Numbered from the stretch's first letter, positions 16,322-25,099 are shown. The stretch: 64,000 nt of DNA from Planctomycetota bacterium (GCA_029260755.1 JAJDCQ010000024.1:1-64000); one strand, 5' to 3'. Notes: a model not told the origin generated them from the sequence alone. Numbers and translations: made by a program.

Positions 16322-16469
16322 ATGCAGCTGGTGCCTTCGCGAGGCAAGTGACCTTCCCGGTCCGCATCGATGGGGTGATGCTCACCATCGACGCGGGCTC
16401 GAGAACGAACGTCTCGGCCTCTCCGCGTTTCTCTCGGTCCCGGTGCGCGCGCCTCGGAACCCTGCGAAG

Positions 16470-16540
16470 CTACCCGGCCAGGATTCGAACCTGGACAGAG
16501 AGGACCAAAACCTCCCGTGCTGCCGTTACACCACCGGGTA
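16470..16540 (-). tRNA. tRNA-Gln (anticodon UUG)
   Basis: The 71-base sequence folds as a full cloverleaf: a 7-bp acceptor stem (16534-16540 with 16471-16477), a D arm, an anticodon stem GGAGG/CCTCT enclosing TTTTGGT so the anticodon is TTG, and a T arm CCAGG-TTCGAAT-CCTGG. The discriminator base is G, and CCA is not encoded, so it must be added after transcription. A near-consensus promoter lies just upstream. Confidence 0.95.
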
Positions 16541-16584
16541 CAGTATGAAACGACGACCGGACATGGGCCGGTCGCGAGCCGAGG

Positions 16585-16614
16585 AGTATATCAGCGCCCG
16601 GCTCGGGATGTCAA
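16585..16614 (-). promoter_or_regulatory. Sigma-70-type promoter of tRNA-Gln
   Basis: Reading the minus strand, a perfect -35 TTGACA (16609-16614) is followed by an 18-base spacer and TATACT (16585-16590). Transcription should start near 16578, about 38 bases before the mature tRNA 5' end. The rest of the 327-base gap to the lipoprotein gene at 16868 shows no gene. Confidence 0.8.
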
Positions 16615-16867
16615 CGGATGACGAGAGTTAGATCGGAGAGGCGTCGGCGGTTTTCCACCACGCGCGCCGCGTCATGCCGCCCCGAGGACCTAAGAGCCGA
16701 GCCCGGGGGAGGCAACGCCCCTCGGGTGATCCCCGATCCGGACGATCATCGATCGGGTCCGACCTCTCGCGACCCTAACCTCGACCTGAGATCAGGCGAT
16801 CGATCCCCGGTCGAATGCCGTCCCCGCGGCTGCGTCTGAGACGCCGGGCCCCGGGAGGATCCGACCG

Positions 16868-17641
16868 ATGATGACCGCTCGCCGAACGATCGCCGCGCTC
16901 ACCTCGACCGCCGCGACGCTGCTGTTGACCGCCGGATGCTACACCGCCGAGATCCAGCGGCTCGAGGACCAGCTCACCGCGACCCGGGCCGAGCTGGCCC
17001 GCGAGCGCGACGAGCGGTGTGACGAGGATCGCCGCCTGACCGACTCGGGCGAGAAGCTGGCGATCGCCTGGACCGGCTTCGAGGAGTCCTACGACCCCGA
17101 GGTCCGCCAGCAGCTCTCGGACAACCTCGAGGTGAGCTGGCGGGCGACCCAGGAGCTGGAGCGCCTGGAGACCGAGGGAGGCGAGGACCGCGAGGCGATC
17201 GCCGAGCTCGAGGACGAGTCGGCGGAGCTGCGCGACGCGACGGTCCGCCACGAGGCCGAAGCCCGGGCGAGCAACATCGTCAACGAGCTCCGGAGCGAGC
17301 GCGCGCTCTTCCAGGACGGCGTGAACCGCTCGGAGGGGGCCGCGGTGAACGCGGCGCACGCCGCGAGCGACGCCCGAAGCCGCATCGCCGCGTCGGCGAA
17401 GTCCGCCGACCGGGCCGCCTCGTCCGCCCGCCAGGCCCAGTGCGCCGCCGAGAACGCGGCGACCGCGAGCGACCGGGCGTGCCGCGAGGTGCGCGGGCTC
17501 CGTCACCGGGTGGCCTGCCTCGAGACCGCGAACCACGCGCTCGGCCGCGAGGTCGTCGGGCTGCGCGCGCGGGTGAACGGGCTGGCGAAGCAGGTGGCGA
17601 GCTCGGGGGCGAGCGGCGGTCGACGGCGCACCCGCCCGTAG
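16868..17641 (+). CDS. Coiled-coil lipoprotein of unknown function
   Basis: A 257-residue predicted lipoprotein. A signal peptide ends in the lipobox LTAGC. The mature protein is nearly all charged coiled coil (about 25-245) rich in Ala, Glu and Arg, with a short Gly/Arg tail. A GGGAGG site lies upstream of two consecutive ATG codons; the first is used here. Helical lipoproteins of this kind can tether the outer membrane to the wall or act as spacers, but no specific family is recognised. Confidence 0.8.
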   Translation: MMTARRTIAALTSTAATLLLTAGCYTAEIQRLEDQLTATRAELARERDERCDEDRRLTDSGEKLAIAWTGFEESYDPEVRQQLSDNLEVSWRATQELERLETEGGEDREAIAELEDESAELRDATVRHEAEARASNIVNELRSERALFQDGVNRSEGAAVNAAHAASDARSRIAASAKSADRAASSARQAQCAAENAATASDRACREVRGLRHRVACLETANHALGREVVGLRARVNGLAKQVASSGASGGRRRTRP

Positions 17642-17671
17642 CCCCTCCTCGGGCCCCACCGCGCGCGCGTC

Positions 17672-18239
17672 CTATCTGATGTCGCCGAGAGGTTCCGCCG
17701 GGAGCGACTCGCTGTCCACCTCAACGAGCGTTCGCCCGACGAGTGTCCATCGCTCACGGAGCCCCGGGTATCCAGCGACCCAGCGATCGATCACGATCAC
17801 GGGAATGCCTCCTGGCCCGTGCGACCTGGAGACCCGCGCCTGCTGGCACAGGAGATCTCGTTCCGCCGGCGTCGTGAGGATCCGACCGGATCCGTCGAGG
17901 ATCGCCGTGACCAGGGATGGAGTTTGATCGCTCGTCATCGGCCGTCGAATCGCGACGAGCAGCCATCGCGTCGAGTCCTCGGTCGACTCGAACCGACAGA
18001 GGACCCGAGGTTCGAGCCGTCGCGGAAGAAATCGGGCCACAGGCGGTCGGCGAGCGCGAGGTTCGTCGGGTCGCGGCGAATCAGGTTCCACGGATCGCGA
18101 AACTGCCGGAAAGCCACGAGCGCGACCCAGACCCCGAGCACGACGACCGCGTTGATCAGAAGGAGCTGGCGAGCGTGAGCGGCGGCCCGTGGCGGGGAAC
18201 AGGCATCCCTGGATCGGCCGGCGCGGCGTGCTGCTCCAT
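17672..18239 (-). pseudogene. Frameshifted gene for a small membrane-anchored protein (pseudogene or sequence error)
   Basis: A good start (ATG at 18239 with GGAG five bases upstream) reads MEQHAAPADPG and then stops. Shifting frame after about 20 codons gives a transmembrane segment (QLLLINAVVVLGVWVALVAF) followed by NLIRRDPTNLALADRLWPDFF. A second shift near 18035 leads into a 120-residue globular frame containing LLVAIRRPM, LVTAILDGSG and VIVIDRWVAGY, ending at 17672. Both shifts are in the same direction, as if one base were missing each time. Joined, they make a plausible 185-190 residue single-pass protein. I do not recognise a family. It is either a decaying gene or an assembly error. 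Confidence 0.5.
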
Positions 18240-18478
18240 GAGGCTCCAGGCTAGCGGACGCCCGGGCGACGGTCGAGACCGACCGAGCGAAGCCCTACCC
18301 CCGGTGACGCTACTGAGGACGCGACCAGGTCCCACCCTGCGCCTCGCGGTGGTCCTGCGCCGCCCCCTCCGACGTCACGCGGCTCGCTCTCTCCGGGCGG
18401 TCATCGGTTCGCTCAGGGAGGGGGGCGGCTGGGCTAGGGCGCGCTCGCGCTAAGTGCCATTGCTGCAAGCCCTGGAGC

Positions 18479-20491
18479 TTAACCTCCAGGCATTAAGCCT
18501 AGAGGCCCCTCCCAGACCTTCGTGAGCTTCATCACCACCCGCACGTGCGGTCCGCCGAGGGCCGCGACGGCGTCGGCCAGATCGCGGACCCGGCGGGCGT
18601 AGCCGCCGGCCGACCACGCCTCGATCGGGCCCGACGAGAGCAGCGTCGGACGACCGGACTTCCACGCGAGGTGGAGGCGATACGCGGTGCTCTCGAAGCG
18701 GAGCCGGGGAACGATCCCCTCGCCCTCGACCTCGAGCGGGCTCGCGCCGCGCGACACGGTGATCGCCTCGAGGTCGACCATGCTCCGCTCCCCCGAGGCG
18801 GTCACGACGGTGCCGGACGGGAGCACGCGGAGACGACCCTTCACGACGCGCCACGGATCGGTGACCGTCTCGTGCAGCCGGCGGAACGGGGCGGCGAAGC
18901 CGATGGCGAGGGCGGCCGCCAGGAGCAGCGTCGCGAAGGGGAACCCCGCCTTCCACGATCCGATCCCCGCGAGGGCGAAGGCGACCAGGCCGAGGAGGAC
19001 CGCGAGGATCCCGACCGCGATCAGCCCGGCGAGCGCGTCCTCGGCGACGCCCACCAGACCTCGACGGCCGCCGAGGTCGAGGGCGCCGATCTCGTCGAGC
19101 CGCGCCTGCATCCCCGGTACCTTAGCCGCGGCCTCGACGATCGCCTGCTTGCGCCGCGTCCGCTCGACGGCCCGCCACCACTGCGGCTCGGCGCGTCGCC
19201 GGCGCGCCGGACGGGGCGGCGGCGACGCGGGCGCCACCCCGACCGCCGGACCGGCGCCACCGAGCAGGCCGCGGGCGACCCGCTCGGTCACCTCGATCAG
19301 GTCGAGGCGCGTGTCCGAGGGGACGTAGACGCCGCACCGCCCGCAGTGCTCGACGTCGCCGATCGCGATCGTCGGCGCATCGACCCGACCGACCCGGAGC
19401 TCGCCGCGTCGGAGCTGCCCCGCGCACACCGGGCAGCCGAGCGCCCGGTCGACGCGGCCGTCGATGACCTCGACGCGGAGCCGCACCGCCGGCGCGCTCG
19501 CATCGACGACCGCCTCGAGCTCGCCCTCGTCGAACCACGTGCCGCCGCATCGTCGGCACCGGTCGAGGACGCAGCCGTGGACGACGACCGGGTGGAGCGG
19601 CGCCGCGTCGGCGGGGCACGACCGAAGCCCGTCCCCGCCCTCGCCGCCCGCGCCAGCGTCGCGCGAGACCGCCTCGAGCTCGGCGAGGACGGCGCCGGCA
19701 TCGACGGGGCGCCGGCCGGGAAACGGGTCGAGGAGGCGGCGGAGGAGCGCCTCGAGCCGCGGCGGCGCATCGACCTCCTGCTGCGCGAGCGGCCGCCACG
19801 CCCCGCGCGGCCGCCGACCGAGGAGGAGCTCGTAGACGAGCACGCCGAGCGAGTAGACGTCGGCCGCCGGCGTCACCCGTTCGCCGCGCCGGCACTCGGG
19901 CGCCATGTAGGCGAGGGTGCCGCGGATCGAGCCGACCGCCTCGACCGACAGGCTGGCGTCGAAGCTCGTCGCGAGGCTGGCGCCGCCGCCGCCCGCGACC
20001 GATTGGCCGAGGCCGAAGTCGGCGAGGATCGCGTCTCCCTCGTCGGCGATCAGGACGTTGGCCGGCTTGAGGTCGCCGTGAACGATCCCCGCGGCGTGCG
20101 CGGCGGCGAGCGCCTCGGTCACCTCGATGACGATCGGGAGGGCGGAGCGCCAGTCGAGGCGACGGTGATCGCGCGTCTCGAGGAGGGCGCCGAGGTCCGA
20201 CCCGGCGACGTAGTCCATCACGATGTGCGGCGGCTCGGCGTGCGGGTGGATCCCGTGGATCCTCACGACCGACGGGTGATCGAGGCGACGGAGGATCGCG
20301 CCCTCGCGGGCGAGCGCGGTCACGCGCGCCGGGTCGCGGGCGAGCTTGATCGCGACGACCTCGGGGAGCCCGTCGGGCAGCCCTTCGACATCGCGGCCGG
20401 CCGCGCGCCGCGCCCGCCAGACCTCGCCGAAGCCGCCCTCGCCGAGGCGCGCCTCGAGAACGAAACCGCCAACGACGGCGCCCGGGTTCAC
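18479..20491 (-). CDS. Ser/Thr protein kinase with double zinc ribbon (zf-TFIIB-like) and membrane segments
   Basis: About 670 residues. The kinase domain (about 8-275) has a GEGGFGEVW loop, a VAIK Lys, catalytic loop HGDLKPANVL (HGD instead of HRD), DFG and APE. Two zinc ribbons follow: CPADAAPLHP...DRCRRCGGTWFDEGEL (zf-TFIIB type) and CPVCAGQLRRGEL...CGRCG. Next come two hydrophobic helices and a cytoplasmic C-terminal domain of about 100 residues. The GTG start overlaps the stop of the upstream paralogue by 4 bases, so they are coupled. The stop codon lies within a small palindrome (18471-18490). It is the last gene of the encapsulin unit, and the two kinases are clearly a tandem duplication. 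Substrates are unknown. Confidence 0.88.
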   Translation of the reverse strand: MNPGAVVGGFVLEARLGEGGFGEVWRARRAAGRDVEGLPDGLPEVVAIKLARDPARVTALAREGAILRRLDHPSVVRIHGIHPHAEPPHIVMDYVAGSDLGALLETRDHRRLDWRSALPIVIEVTEALAAAHAAGIVHGDLKPANVLIADEGDAILADFGLGQSVAGGGGASLATSFDASLSVEAVGSIRGTLAYMAPECRRGERVTPAADVYSLGVLVYELLLGRRPRGAWRPLAQQEVDAPPRLEALLRRLLDPFPGRRPVDAGAVLAELEAVSRDAGAGGEGGDGLRSCPADAAPLHPVVVHGCVLDRCRRCGGTWFDEGELEAVVDASAPAVRLRVEVIDGRVDRALGCPVCAGQLRRGELRVGRVDAPTIAIGDVEHCGRCGVYVPSDTRLDLIEVTERVARGLLGGAGPAVGVAPASPPPRPARRRRAEPQWWRAVERTRRKQAIVEAAAKVPGMQARLDEIGALDLGGRRGLVGVAEDALAGLIAVGILAVLLGLVAFALAGIGSWKAGFPFATLLLAAALAIGFAAPFRRLHETVTDPWRVVKGRLRVLPSGTVVTASGERSMVDLEAITVSRGASPLEVEGEGIVPRLRFESTAYRLHLAWKSGRPTLLSSGPIEAWSAGGYARRVRDLADAVAALGGPHVRVVMKLTKVWEGPLGLMPGG

Positions 20492-22518
20492 GACGCGTCC
20501 TGGCCGTCGTCCGAGATCGTCTCTCCGACGTGGACGTGCGGGCCCCCGAGGGACGCGACGGCGTGGGCGACGTCGAGGGCCGCCCGGCGATGCGCGTGCG
20601 CGCTCCGGATCGTGAGGACGCGGTCGGTCTGGAAGCTCGCGCGGCCGCCGCTTCGCCACTCGAGGTCGAACCGGATCGCCACCGCCGGCCCGTACCCGAC
20701 GAGCCCGACCGTGACGCTCGCGAGATCCCGGAGCGGGCGCGTGGTGATGTCGGACCAGATCCGGTCGTCGCCGCCGATCACGATCCGGTCGCCCCACGCA
20801 TACCACGGCGTCAGGAGGTAGACGATGAACCGGAGGATCAGGACGAACACGATCGCCGGCGCGATCAGGCCGAGGACGGTCATCCCCGCGACCAGGACCG
20901 GTGAGCTCTCCCCGGCGTTCGCGAGCAGGGCGGGGAGCGTGACGACGTCGATCACGTAGAACGCGAGCAGCGCAATCACGAGCGGACCGCACCCGCTCGG
21001 GTCGCGGGTCGACCCGATCCGCAGGGCGCCGTCCGAGGTCACCTCGGCGAAGAGCCCGGGGAGGACGCGGCTCGCGATCGCCAGCTCGCGCCGGCGCGCC
21101 GCCCGCCCCTCGGGCGAGGACCACCAGCGCGCGTGGCGGGACTCGCGTCGGACGGCGGGCAGCTCGCCGGCGGCGAGGCGCGCGACGGCGCGGATCAGTC
21201 GCATCCGCGTCGCGCTCGGCACCCAGGTCCCGTCCTCGGGGCAGCCGTGGACCGTGCCGACCTCGACGAAGCTCGCCTCCGACCCGGCCAGGATCCGGAG
21301 CTCGCCGCGGCGGAGCGGCTGCCGGCAGGTCGGGCAGGCGAGGGCGGGCTCCCGCTCCTCGAGCTCGGGGCGCGGGATCAGATACTGCTCCTCGGCCATC
21401 GCCTCGACGACGATCGCGAGCTCGCCGGTGTCGAACCAGGTGCCGCCGCATCGGCGACACCGGTCGAGGACCGCGCCGTGGATCGTCACGGGATGGAGCG
21501 GCGCCCCATCGACGGGGCACCGACGCGCGAGCTCCCGGGCGAGCCGAGCGCCGTCGCGAGCCATCGCCGGGTCGTCGGCCGGGACGCGCGCCGCCACGGC
21601 GAGCGCGGCCCGGAGCTCTCCGGCGTCGGCGGGGCGGCAACCCGGGATCGGGTCGAGCATTCGCCGGAGCAGCCCCTCGAGCCGGGCCGGGACGACGACG
21701 CCCTGCTGGGCGAGCGGGCGCCACGCTCCGCGCGGGAGACCGCCCGTCAGCATCTGGTAGAGGACGAGCCCGAGCGAGTAGACGTCGGACGCGGGCCGAG
21801 CCCGCTCACCGCGGCGGCATTCGGGCGCCATGTAGGCGAGCGTCCCTCGGATCGCCGCGGTCGCCTCCGGCGAGAGGCTGGCCGCGAACGAGCGCGCGAG
21901 CGAGCGGTCGACCTCGGCGTCGGACGCGCCGTCTGCGTGCCAGCCCAGACCGAAGTCCGTCAGGAGCGCGCCGCCGTCGCGCGCGATGAGGATGTTGGCG
22001 GGCTTGATGTCGCCGTGGACGACCCCCGCCTCGTGCGCCGCGGAGAGCCCGGCGGCGACGTCGTCGATGATCGGCAGGGTCGCCTGCCAGCGAAAGCGCA
22101 GGCCGGCGCGGGCGTCGATCACCGACGCGAGGTCCCGGCCGGCGACGTGCTCGAGGACGAGATACGGCCGCTCGGCGTGCGCGGCGACCTCGTGGACGCG
22201 GACGAGCGCGGGATGCGCGACCCCGCGGAGGAGGCCGGCCTCGCGCGCGAGCGTCGACACGCGACGCGGGTCGTGGGCGAACTTGAGGGCGACGACGTCG
22301 GGCGTGCCGGGAGGGGCGTCGGCGTCGCGCTCGCGGCGGCGCGCCCGCCAGACCTCGCCGAACCCACCCTCGCCGAGGCGCTCCTCGAGCACCCAACGAT
22401 CCACCACCCGCCCGGGGTGGAGCCCGGGCTCGGATGCGGAGCGCGGCGGAGGAGTGAGGGTCTGGGTCAAGCGATCGGCTCCCGCGGCGGCAGGATACCC
22501 GGCCGGCTCGGGGCCCAT
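20488..22518 (-). CDS. Ser/Thr protein kinase with zf-TFIIB zinc ribbon, paralogue of the next gene
   Basis: A 676-residue protein with the same plan as its downstream neighbour: a short N-terminal tail, kinase domain (about 35-310; GEGGFGEVW, VALK, HGDIKPANIL, DFG, APE), a zf-TFIIB ribbon (CPVDGAPLHP...DRCRRCGGTWFDTGEL), a second CPTC ribbon whose distal CxxC is degraded to CPED, two membrane helices, and a C-terminal domain of about 110 residues. It starts 35 bases after the encapsulin cargo gene on the same strand, so it is probably cotranscribed with encapsulin. The loss of one Cys pair against an intact paralogue suggests divergence after duplication. Confidence 0.88.
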   Translation of the reverse strand: MGPEPAGYPAAAGADRLTQTLTPPPRSASEPGLHPGRVVDRWVLEERLGEGGFGEVWRARRRERDADAPPGTPDVVALKFAHDPRRVSTLAREAGLLRGVAHPALVRVHEVAAHAERPYLVLEHVAGRDLASVIDARAGLRFRWQATLPIIDDVAAGLSAAHEAGVVHGDIKPANILIARDGGALLTDFGLGWHADGASDAEVDRSLARSFAASLSPEATAAIRGTLAYMAPECRRGERARPASDVYSLGLVLYQMLTGGLPRGAWRPLAQQGVVVPARLEGLLRRMLDPIPGCRPADAGELRAALAVAARVPADDPAMARDGARLARELARRCPVDGAPLHPVTIHGAVLDRCRRCGGTWFDTGELAIVVEAMAEEQYLIPRPELEEREPALACPTCRQPLRRGELRILAGSEASFVEVGTVHGCPEDGTWVPSATRMRLIRAVARLAAGELPAVRRESRHARWWSSPEGRAARRRELAIASRVLPGLFAEVTSDGALRIGSTRDPSGCGPLVIALLAFYVIDVVTLPALLANAGESSPVLVAGMTVLGLIAPAIVFVLILRFIVYLLTPWYAWGDRIVIGGDDRIWSDITTRPLRDLASVTVGLVGYGPAVAIRFDLEWRSGGRASFQTDRVLTIRSAHAHRRAALDVAHAVASLGGPHVHVGETISDDGQDAS

Positions 22519-22553
22519 CCACCGGGGCAGCGCCGCGATGGAGTCGCTCGTCG

Positions 22554-23168
22554 CTACGTTCGGAGCGTGCCCACCGTCAGGCCGGGCTGGGAGAGGAGCG
22601 CCGGCGGCGAGGCCGGCGCGGTGGCGGCGCGCGGAGCGCGGATCCCGGCGTCGTCGGCATCGTCCTCGCCTTCCCCCGAGCTCATCAGACTCTCGCCCAT
22701 GCCTGACGCCGACGTCTGCCGAAGCGAGCCGATCGTGAGCGGGGCCGGCGGAGTCGACGCGGCGGCGGGCATCGTCAGACCGACCACCTCGGCGACGGCC
22801 GGCGCGGCGCGCGGAGAATCTTCGACGTCGTCGGTGGTGGCGGCGGCGGTCGCGGCGGCGTCACCCATGTCCGGGGCGCCGCCCTCGACGTGCTCGGGGC
22901 CCCCGTGGAGGAAGTGGGCCGGGTCCTTCGTCGCGGCGACCGCGGCGAGCACGGGATCGTAGCGCTTGAGCCACTCGTAGCACTCGATGATGTGCTCCTG
23001 CTCCTCGTCGCGAAGGTGCGCGATGAGGTGCTTCACCGCCGGGGTCGGCGCGCCCGTCTCGAGCTTGTCGTAGACGTTCACGGTCTCGACCTCGCGCATG
23101 AGCGCTTGCCGGATCGCGTCGAGGTCGGCGCCCTCGAGCGCGTCGGGGATCGGTCCGGGGTCGGTCAT
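22554..23168 (-). CDS. Encapsulated ferritin-like protein (EncFtn) with two cargo-loading peptides
   Basis: A 204-residue protein. Residues about 15-75 form a two-helix half-ferritin. Against the Rhodospirillum rubrum EncFtn, as I remember it, the ferroxidase ligands align at a constant offset as Glu26, Glu56 and His59; Tyr33 is kept, but the neighbouring Trp is Val32 and one entry-site Glu is Arg25. Residues about 90-195 are a low-complexity Ala/Pro/acidic tail. It carries LTIGSLR at 144-150 and LTVGTLR at 197-203, both matching the encapsulin targeting-peptide consensus. EncFtn oxidises Fe(II) inside the shell for iron storage. It starts two bases after the encapsulin stop codon. Confidence 0.88.
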   Translation of the reverse strand: MTDPGPIPDALEGADLDAIRQALMREVETVNVYDKLETGAPTPAVKHLIAHLRDEEQEHIIECYEWLKRYDPVLAAVAATKDPAHFLHGGPEHVEGGAPDMGDAAATAAATTDDVEDSPRAAPAVAEVVGLTMPAAASTPPAPLTIGSLRQTSASGMGESLMSSGEGEDDADDAGIRAPRAATAPASPPALLSQPGLTVGTLRT

Positions 23169-23170
23169 GG

Positions 23171-24025
23171 TTACTTCTTGCCCTTCGTCTCGATCGTGCA
23201 GATCGCGTCGGCGTGCTTGATCCGGAGGATCAACGACTCGAGCACCCGGAACGGATGGTTCATGTGCTGCGCGCCGAGGTAGGCGACGCTCATGTCGAGC
23301 GCGACGGCGAGGTCGAGGTTCTCGTGCCCGGTCGACAGGAGCACGGCGCAGTTGCCCGTGAGCGCGTTCGTCTGGAAGACACCCTCGCCGACGAGCTTGC
23401 GGATGTTGTCGACCTCGAGGATGCCGGTCTTGAGGAAGACGCGGTGGATGAGCGCATACAGGCGCGGGCTCGCCACGAGCGCGTAGGGCCCGTAGTGACC
23501 GCCCTCGAAGAGCGCCTCGGCCGCCTCGACGACGTTCTGGAACGCCTCGCCAGGCTCGCTCCAGTCGCGCAGCGGCACCTGCTTGCGACCCTTCGCGGTC
23601 ATGAGGCCTTCGTAGCCGTACTTCGGGAGGCCGTGGAAGATCATCTCGTCTTCCTTGTCGGCCAGGAACGAGGCCGCTCCCGCCGCCGCGCTCGTGTCGA
23701 GCGGATGGGTGAGGCGACGCGCGCTCTCGAGGTCCCGCCAGTGGAGGAGGAAGTCCTTGTAGATGATCGGGATCATCCGGAACTGGCGGTTGTCGGTGAA
23801 GACGACCGCGGTCGGCTCCTCGCCGACGACGTCGACGTTGGCGGGCTGGTCGCCGGTGAACTCGTCGTAGGCGACGGCCTGGAACCCGGCGCCGAGCGGA
23901 CCGTAGACGTCGATCACGCGGCGGCCGACGAGCTTCCGACGGGCGACCTGGATCACGGCGTCGTTGATCCGCACCCACTCGTCGCTGGTGAGCGGGTTCT
24001 CGGCATGTCCGAAGAAGTCGGTCAT
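23171..24025 (-). CDS. Encapsulin shell protein (HK97-fold nanocompartment)
   Basis: A 284-residue protein, slightly longer than the usual 265. It shows the family 1 encapsulin pattern: an N-terminal helix (PLTSDEWVRINDAVIQVARRKLVGRR) that binds cargo peptides, VIDVYGPLGAG, the E-loop region, a P-domain helix containing EDEMIFHGLPKYGYEGL, and the A-domain end (HENLDLAVALDMSVAYLG, then FRVLESLILRI). It self-assembles into an icosahedral shell that encloses cargo bearing a short C-terminal peptide. The cargo gene follows immediately, with shell upstream of cargo, the reverse of the order I recall for many EncFtn loci. A promoter-like sequence lies upstream. Confidence 0.93.
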   Translation of the reverse strand: MTDFFGHAENPLTSDEWVRINDAVIQVARRKLVGRRVIDVYGPLGAGFQAVAYDEFTGDQPANVDVVGEEPTAVVFTDNRQFRMIPIIYKDFLLHWRDLESARRLTHPLDTSAAAGAASFLADKEDEMIFHGLPKYGYEGLMTAKGRKQVPLRDWSEPGEAFQNVVEAAEALFEGGHYGPYALVASPRLYALIHRVFLKTGILEVDNIRKLVGEGVFQTNALTGNCAVLLSTGHENLDLAVALDMSVAYLGAQHMNHPFRVLESLILRIKHADAICTIETKGKK

Positions 24026-24100
24026 CGGGGAAGCTCCATCGGGAACGGGAGGCCTGGATCGACAGGCGGATCGCGGGAAATCGTCCAGAAGCGGTGGGGT

Positions 24101-24128
24101 ATCCTACTGGCGCCCCTAGCGGTGTCAA
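24101..24128 (-). promoter_or_regulatory. Predicted promoter of the encapsulin operon
   Basis: On the minus strand a perfect TTGACA (24123-24128) is separated by 16 bases from TAGGAT (24101-24106), giving a start near 24094 and a leader of about 70 bases before the encapsulin ATG. I saw no clear Fur-type palindrome overlapping it. Confidence 0.6.
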
Positions 24129-24148
24129 CGGAGCCCTCGTCCGATGGA

Positions 24149-24177
24149 TTGAGACTGCGTCCCGTTCTCATTCCAAT
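24149..24177 (+). promoter_or_regulatory. Possible promoter of the secreted-protein gene
   Basis: TTGAGA (24149-24154), a 17-base spacer and TCCAAT (24172-24177) sit 36 bases before the ATG at 24214, back to back with the encapsulin promoter. Both hexamers are imperfect, so this is tentative. Confidence 0.35.
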
Positions 24178-24213
24178 GACGGGGCCGATGACGGGGAAGG
24201 AGAACCGAGACTG

Positions 24214-25080
24214 ATGAAGTTGCCATCGCTGTTCGTCGCCATCGCCTTCGCCGCCGCCTTCGCGATCGCGATCGTCGTCGCGTTCGCCTCGCCGCCGACG
24301 ACGAGCGCGCGCGAGGGCGACGACCCGAGCGCGGGGGAGCTGACCGCAGCGTTGATCGCCGCGTTCGATCGCGGGGACGAGGAGGCCGCCCGGGCGACCT
24401 TCAGCGAGACCGCGTGGAAGCTCGACGGGGCGCCGCTCCTCGCCCGCGTCGAGGCGCGCGGCCTCACCCTCGGCCGGGCCGGGTTCGACCTGTCGGGGAA
24501 GCGCGCGGTCGCGACCCTCGAGGTGAGGCGTTCCGGACGACCGCTCGAGGAGCTCCGCGCCTACGCCGAGGAGGGCGCGGCGACGGGCTGGCGGTTCGTG
24601 GCGGTCGACGCCAGCCCGCTCCACGCCGCGCACTTCCTGAAGGGCGACCTGCCGGCCCGCTTCGCGGTCGAGGATCTGCCCGCCGACGCAACCCTCGTCA
24701 CCCTCGGCGAGAAGCTCCTCGCGGCCGCCGAGACGGTCCGGACGCGCCGCGCCGCCGACCCGGCCTGGGCGATGACGCCCACCAACCTCGAGACGCTGTG
24801 CTCGAGCTTCATCCTCGGCGAGAGCAAGCGCCTCGAGCAGATGCTGACCCACCTCTCGAGCCTCTCCGCGACCAGGGTCGGGGCGACCCACTGGGCGGCG
24901 GCGCTCGGGCGCGGGGCGCTCGTGATCGAGGGGACCGCGGAGGTGACCTCGGCGACGGGCGAGACGAGCGCCACGACCGACGACGCGACCTACTACGTCG
25001 CCAAGGTGGGGGATGACACCTGGCAGCTCGTCGGGATGGGCGCGACTCCGAGCGTGGAGGAGTTCCTGCGCGACGACTGA
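24214..25080 (+). CDS. Secreted protein of unknown function
   Basis: A 288-residue protein. The ATG follows AAGGAG and begins a strong signal peptide (hydrophobic core about 5-27, ending near TSA). The mature part mixes helices and strands: a segment starting GELTAALIAAFDRGDEEAARATF, a region around GWRFVAVDASP, a central helix-rich part, and a C-terminal beta region (YYVAKVGDDTWQLVGM). The strand-rich ends with an Ala-rich helix recall NTF2-like folds, but I cannot assign a family. It is divergent from encapsulin and convergent with nrdR, so its neighbours give little guidance. Confidence 0.78.
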   Translation: MKLPSLFVAIAFAAAFAIAIVVAFASPPTTSAREGDDPSAGELTAALIAAFDRGDEEAARATFSETAWKLDGAPLLARVEARGLTLGRAGFDLSGKRAVATLEVRRSGRPLEELRAYAEEGAATGWRFVAVDASPLHAAHFLKGDLPARFAVEDLPADATLVTLGEKLLAAAETVRTRRAADPAWAMTPTNLETLCSSFILGESKRLEQMLTHLSSLSATRVGATHWAAALGRGALVIEGTAEVTSATGETSATTDDATYYVAKVGDDTWQLVGMGATPSVEEFLRDD

Positions 25081-25099
25081 GGCGCGGGCACGCGAGGGA

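Noticed and set aside
13580..16351. A 923-codon plus-strand frame opposite rplY, prs and glmU
   Set aside because: Purely a shadow of three well-conserved minus-strand genes; it also runs close to the tRNA region and has no recognisable motif.
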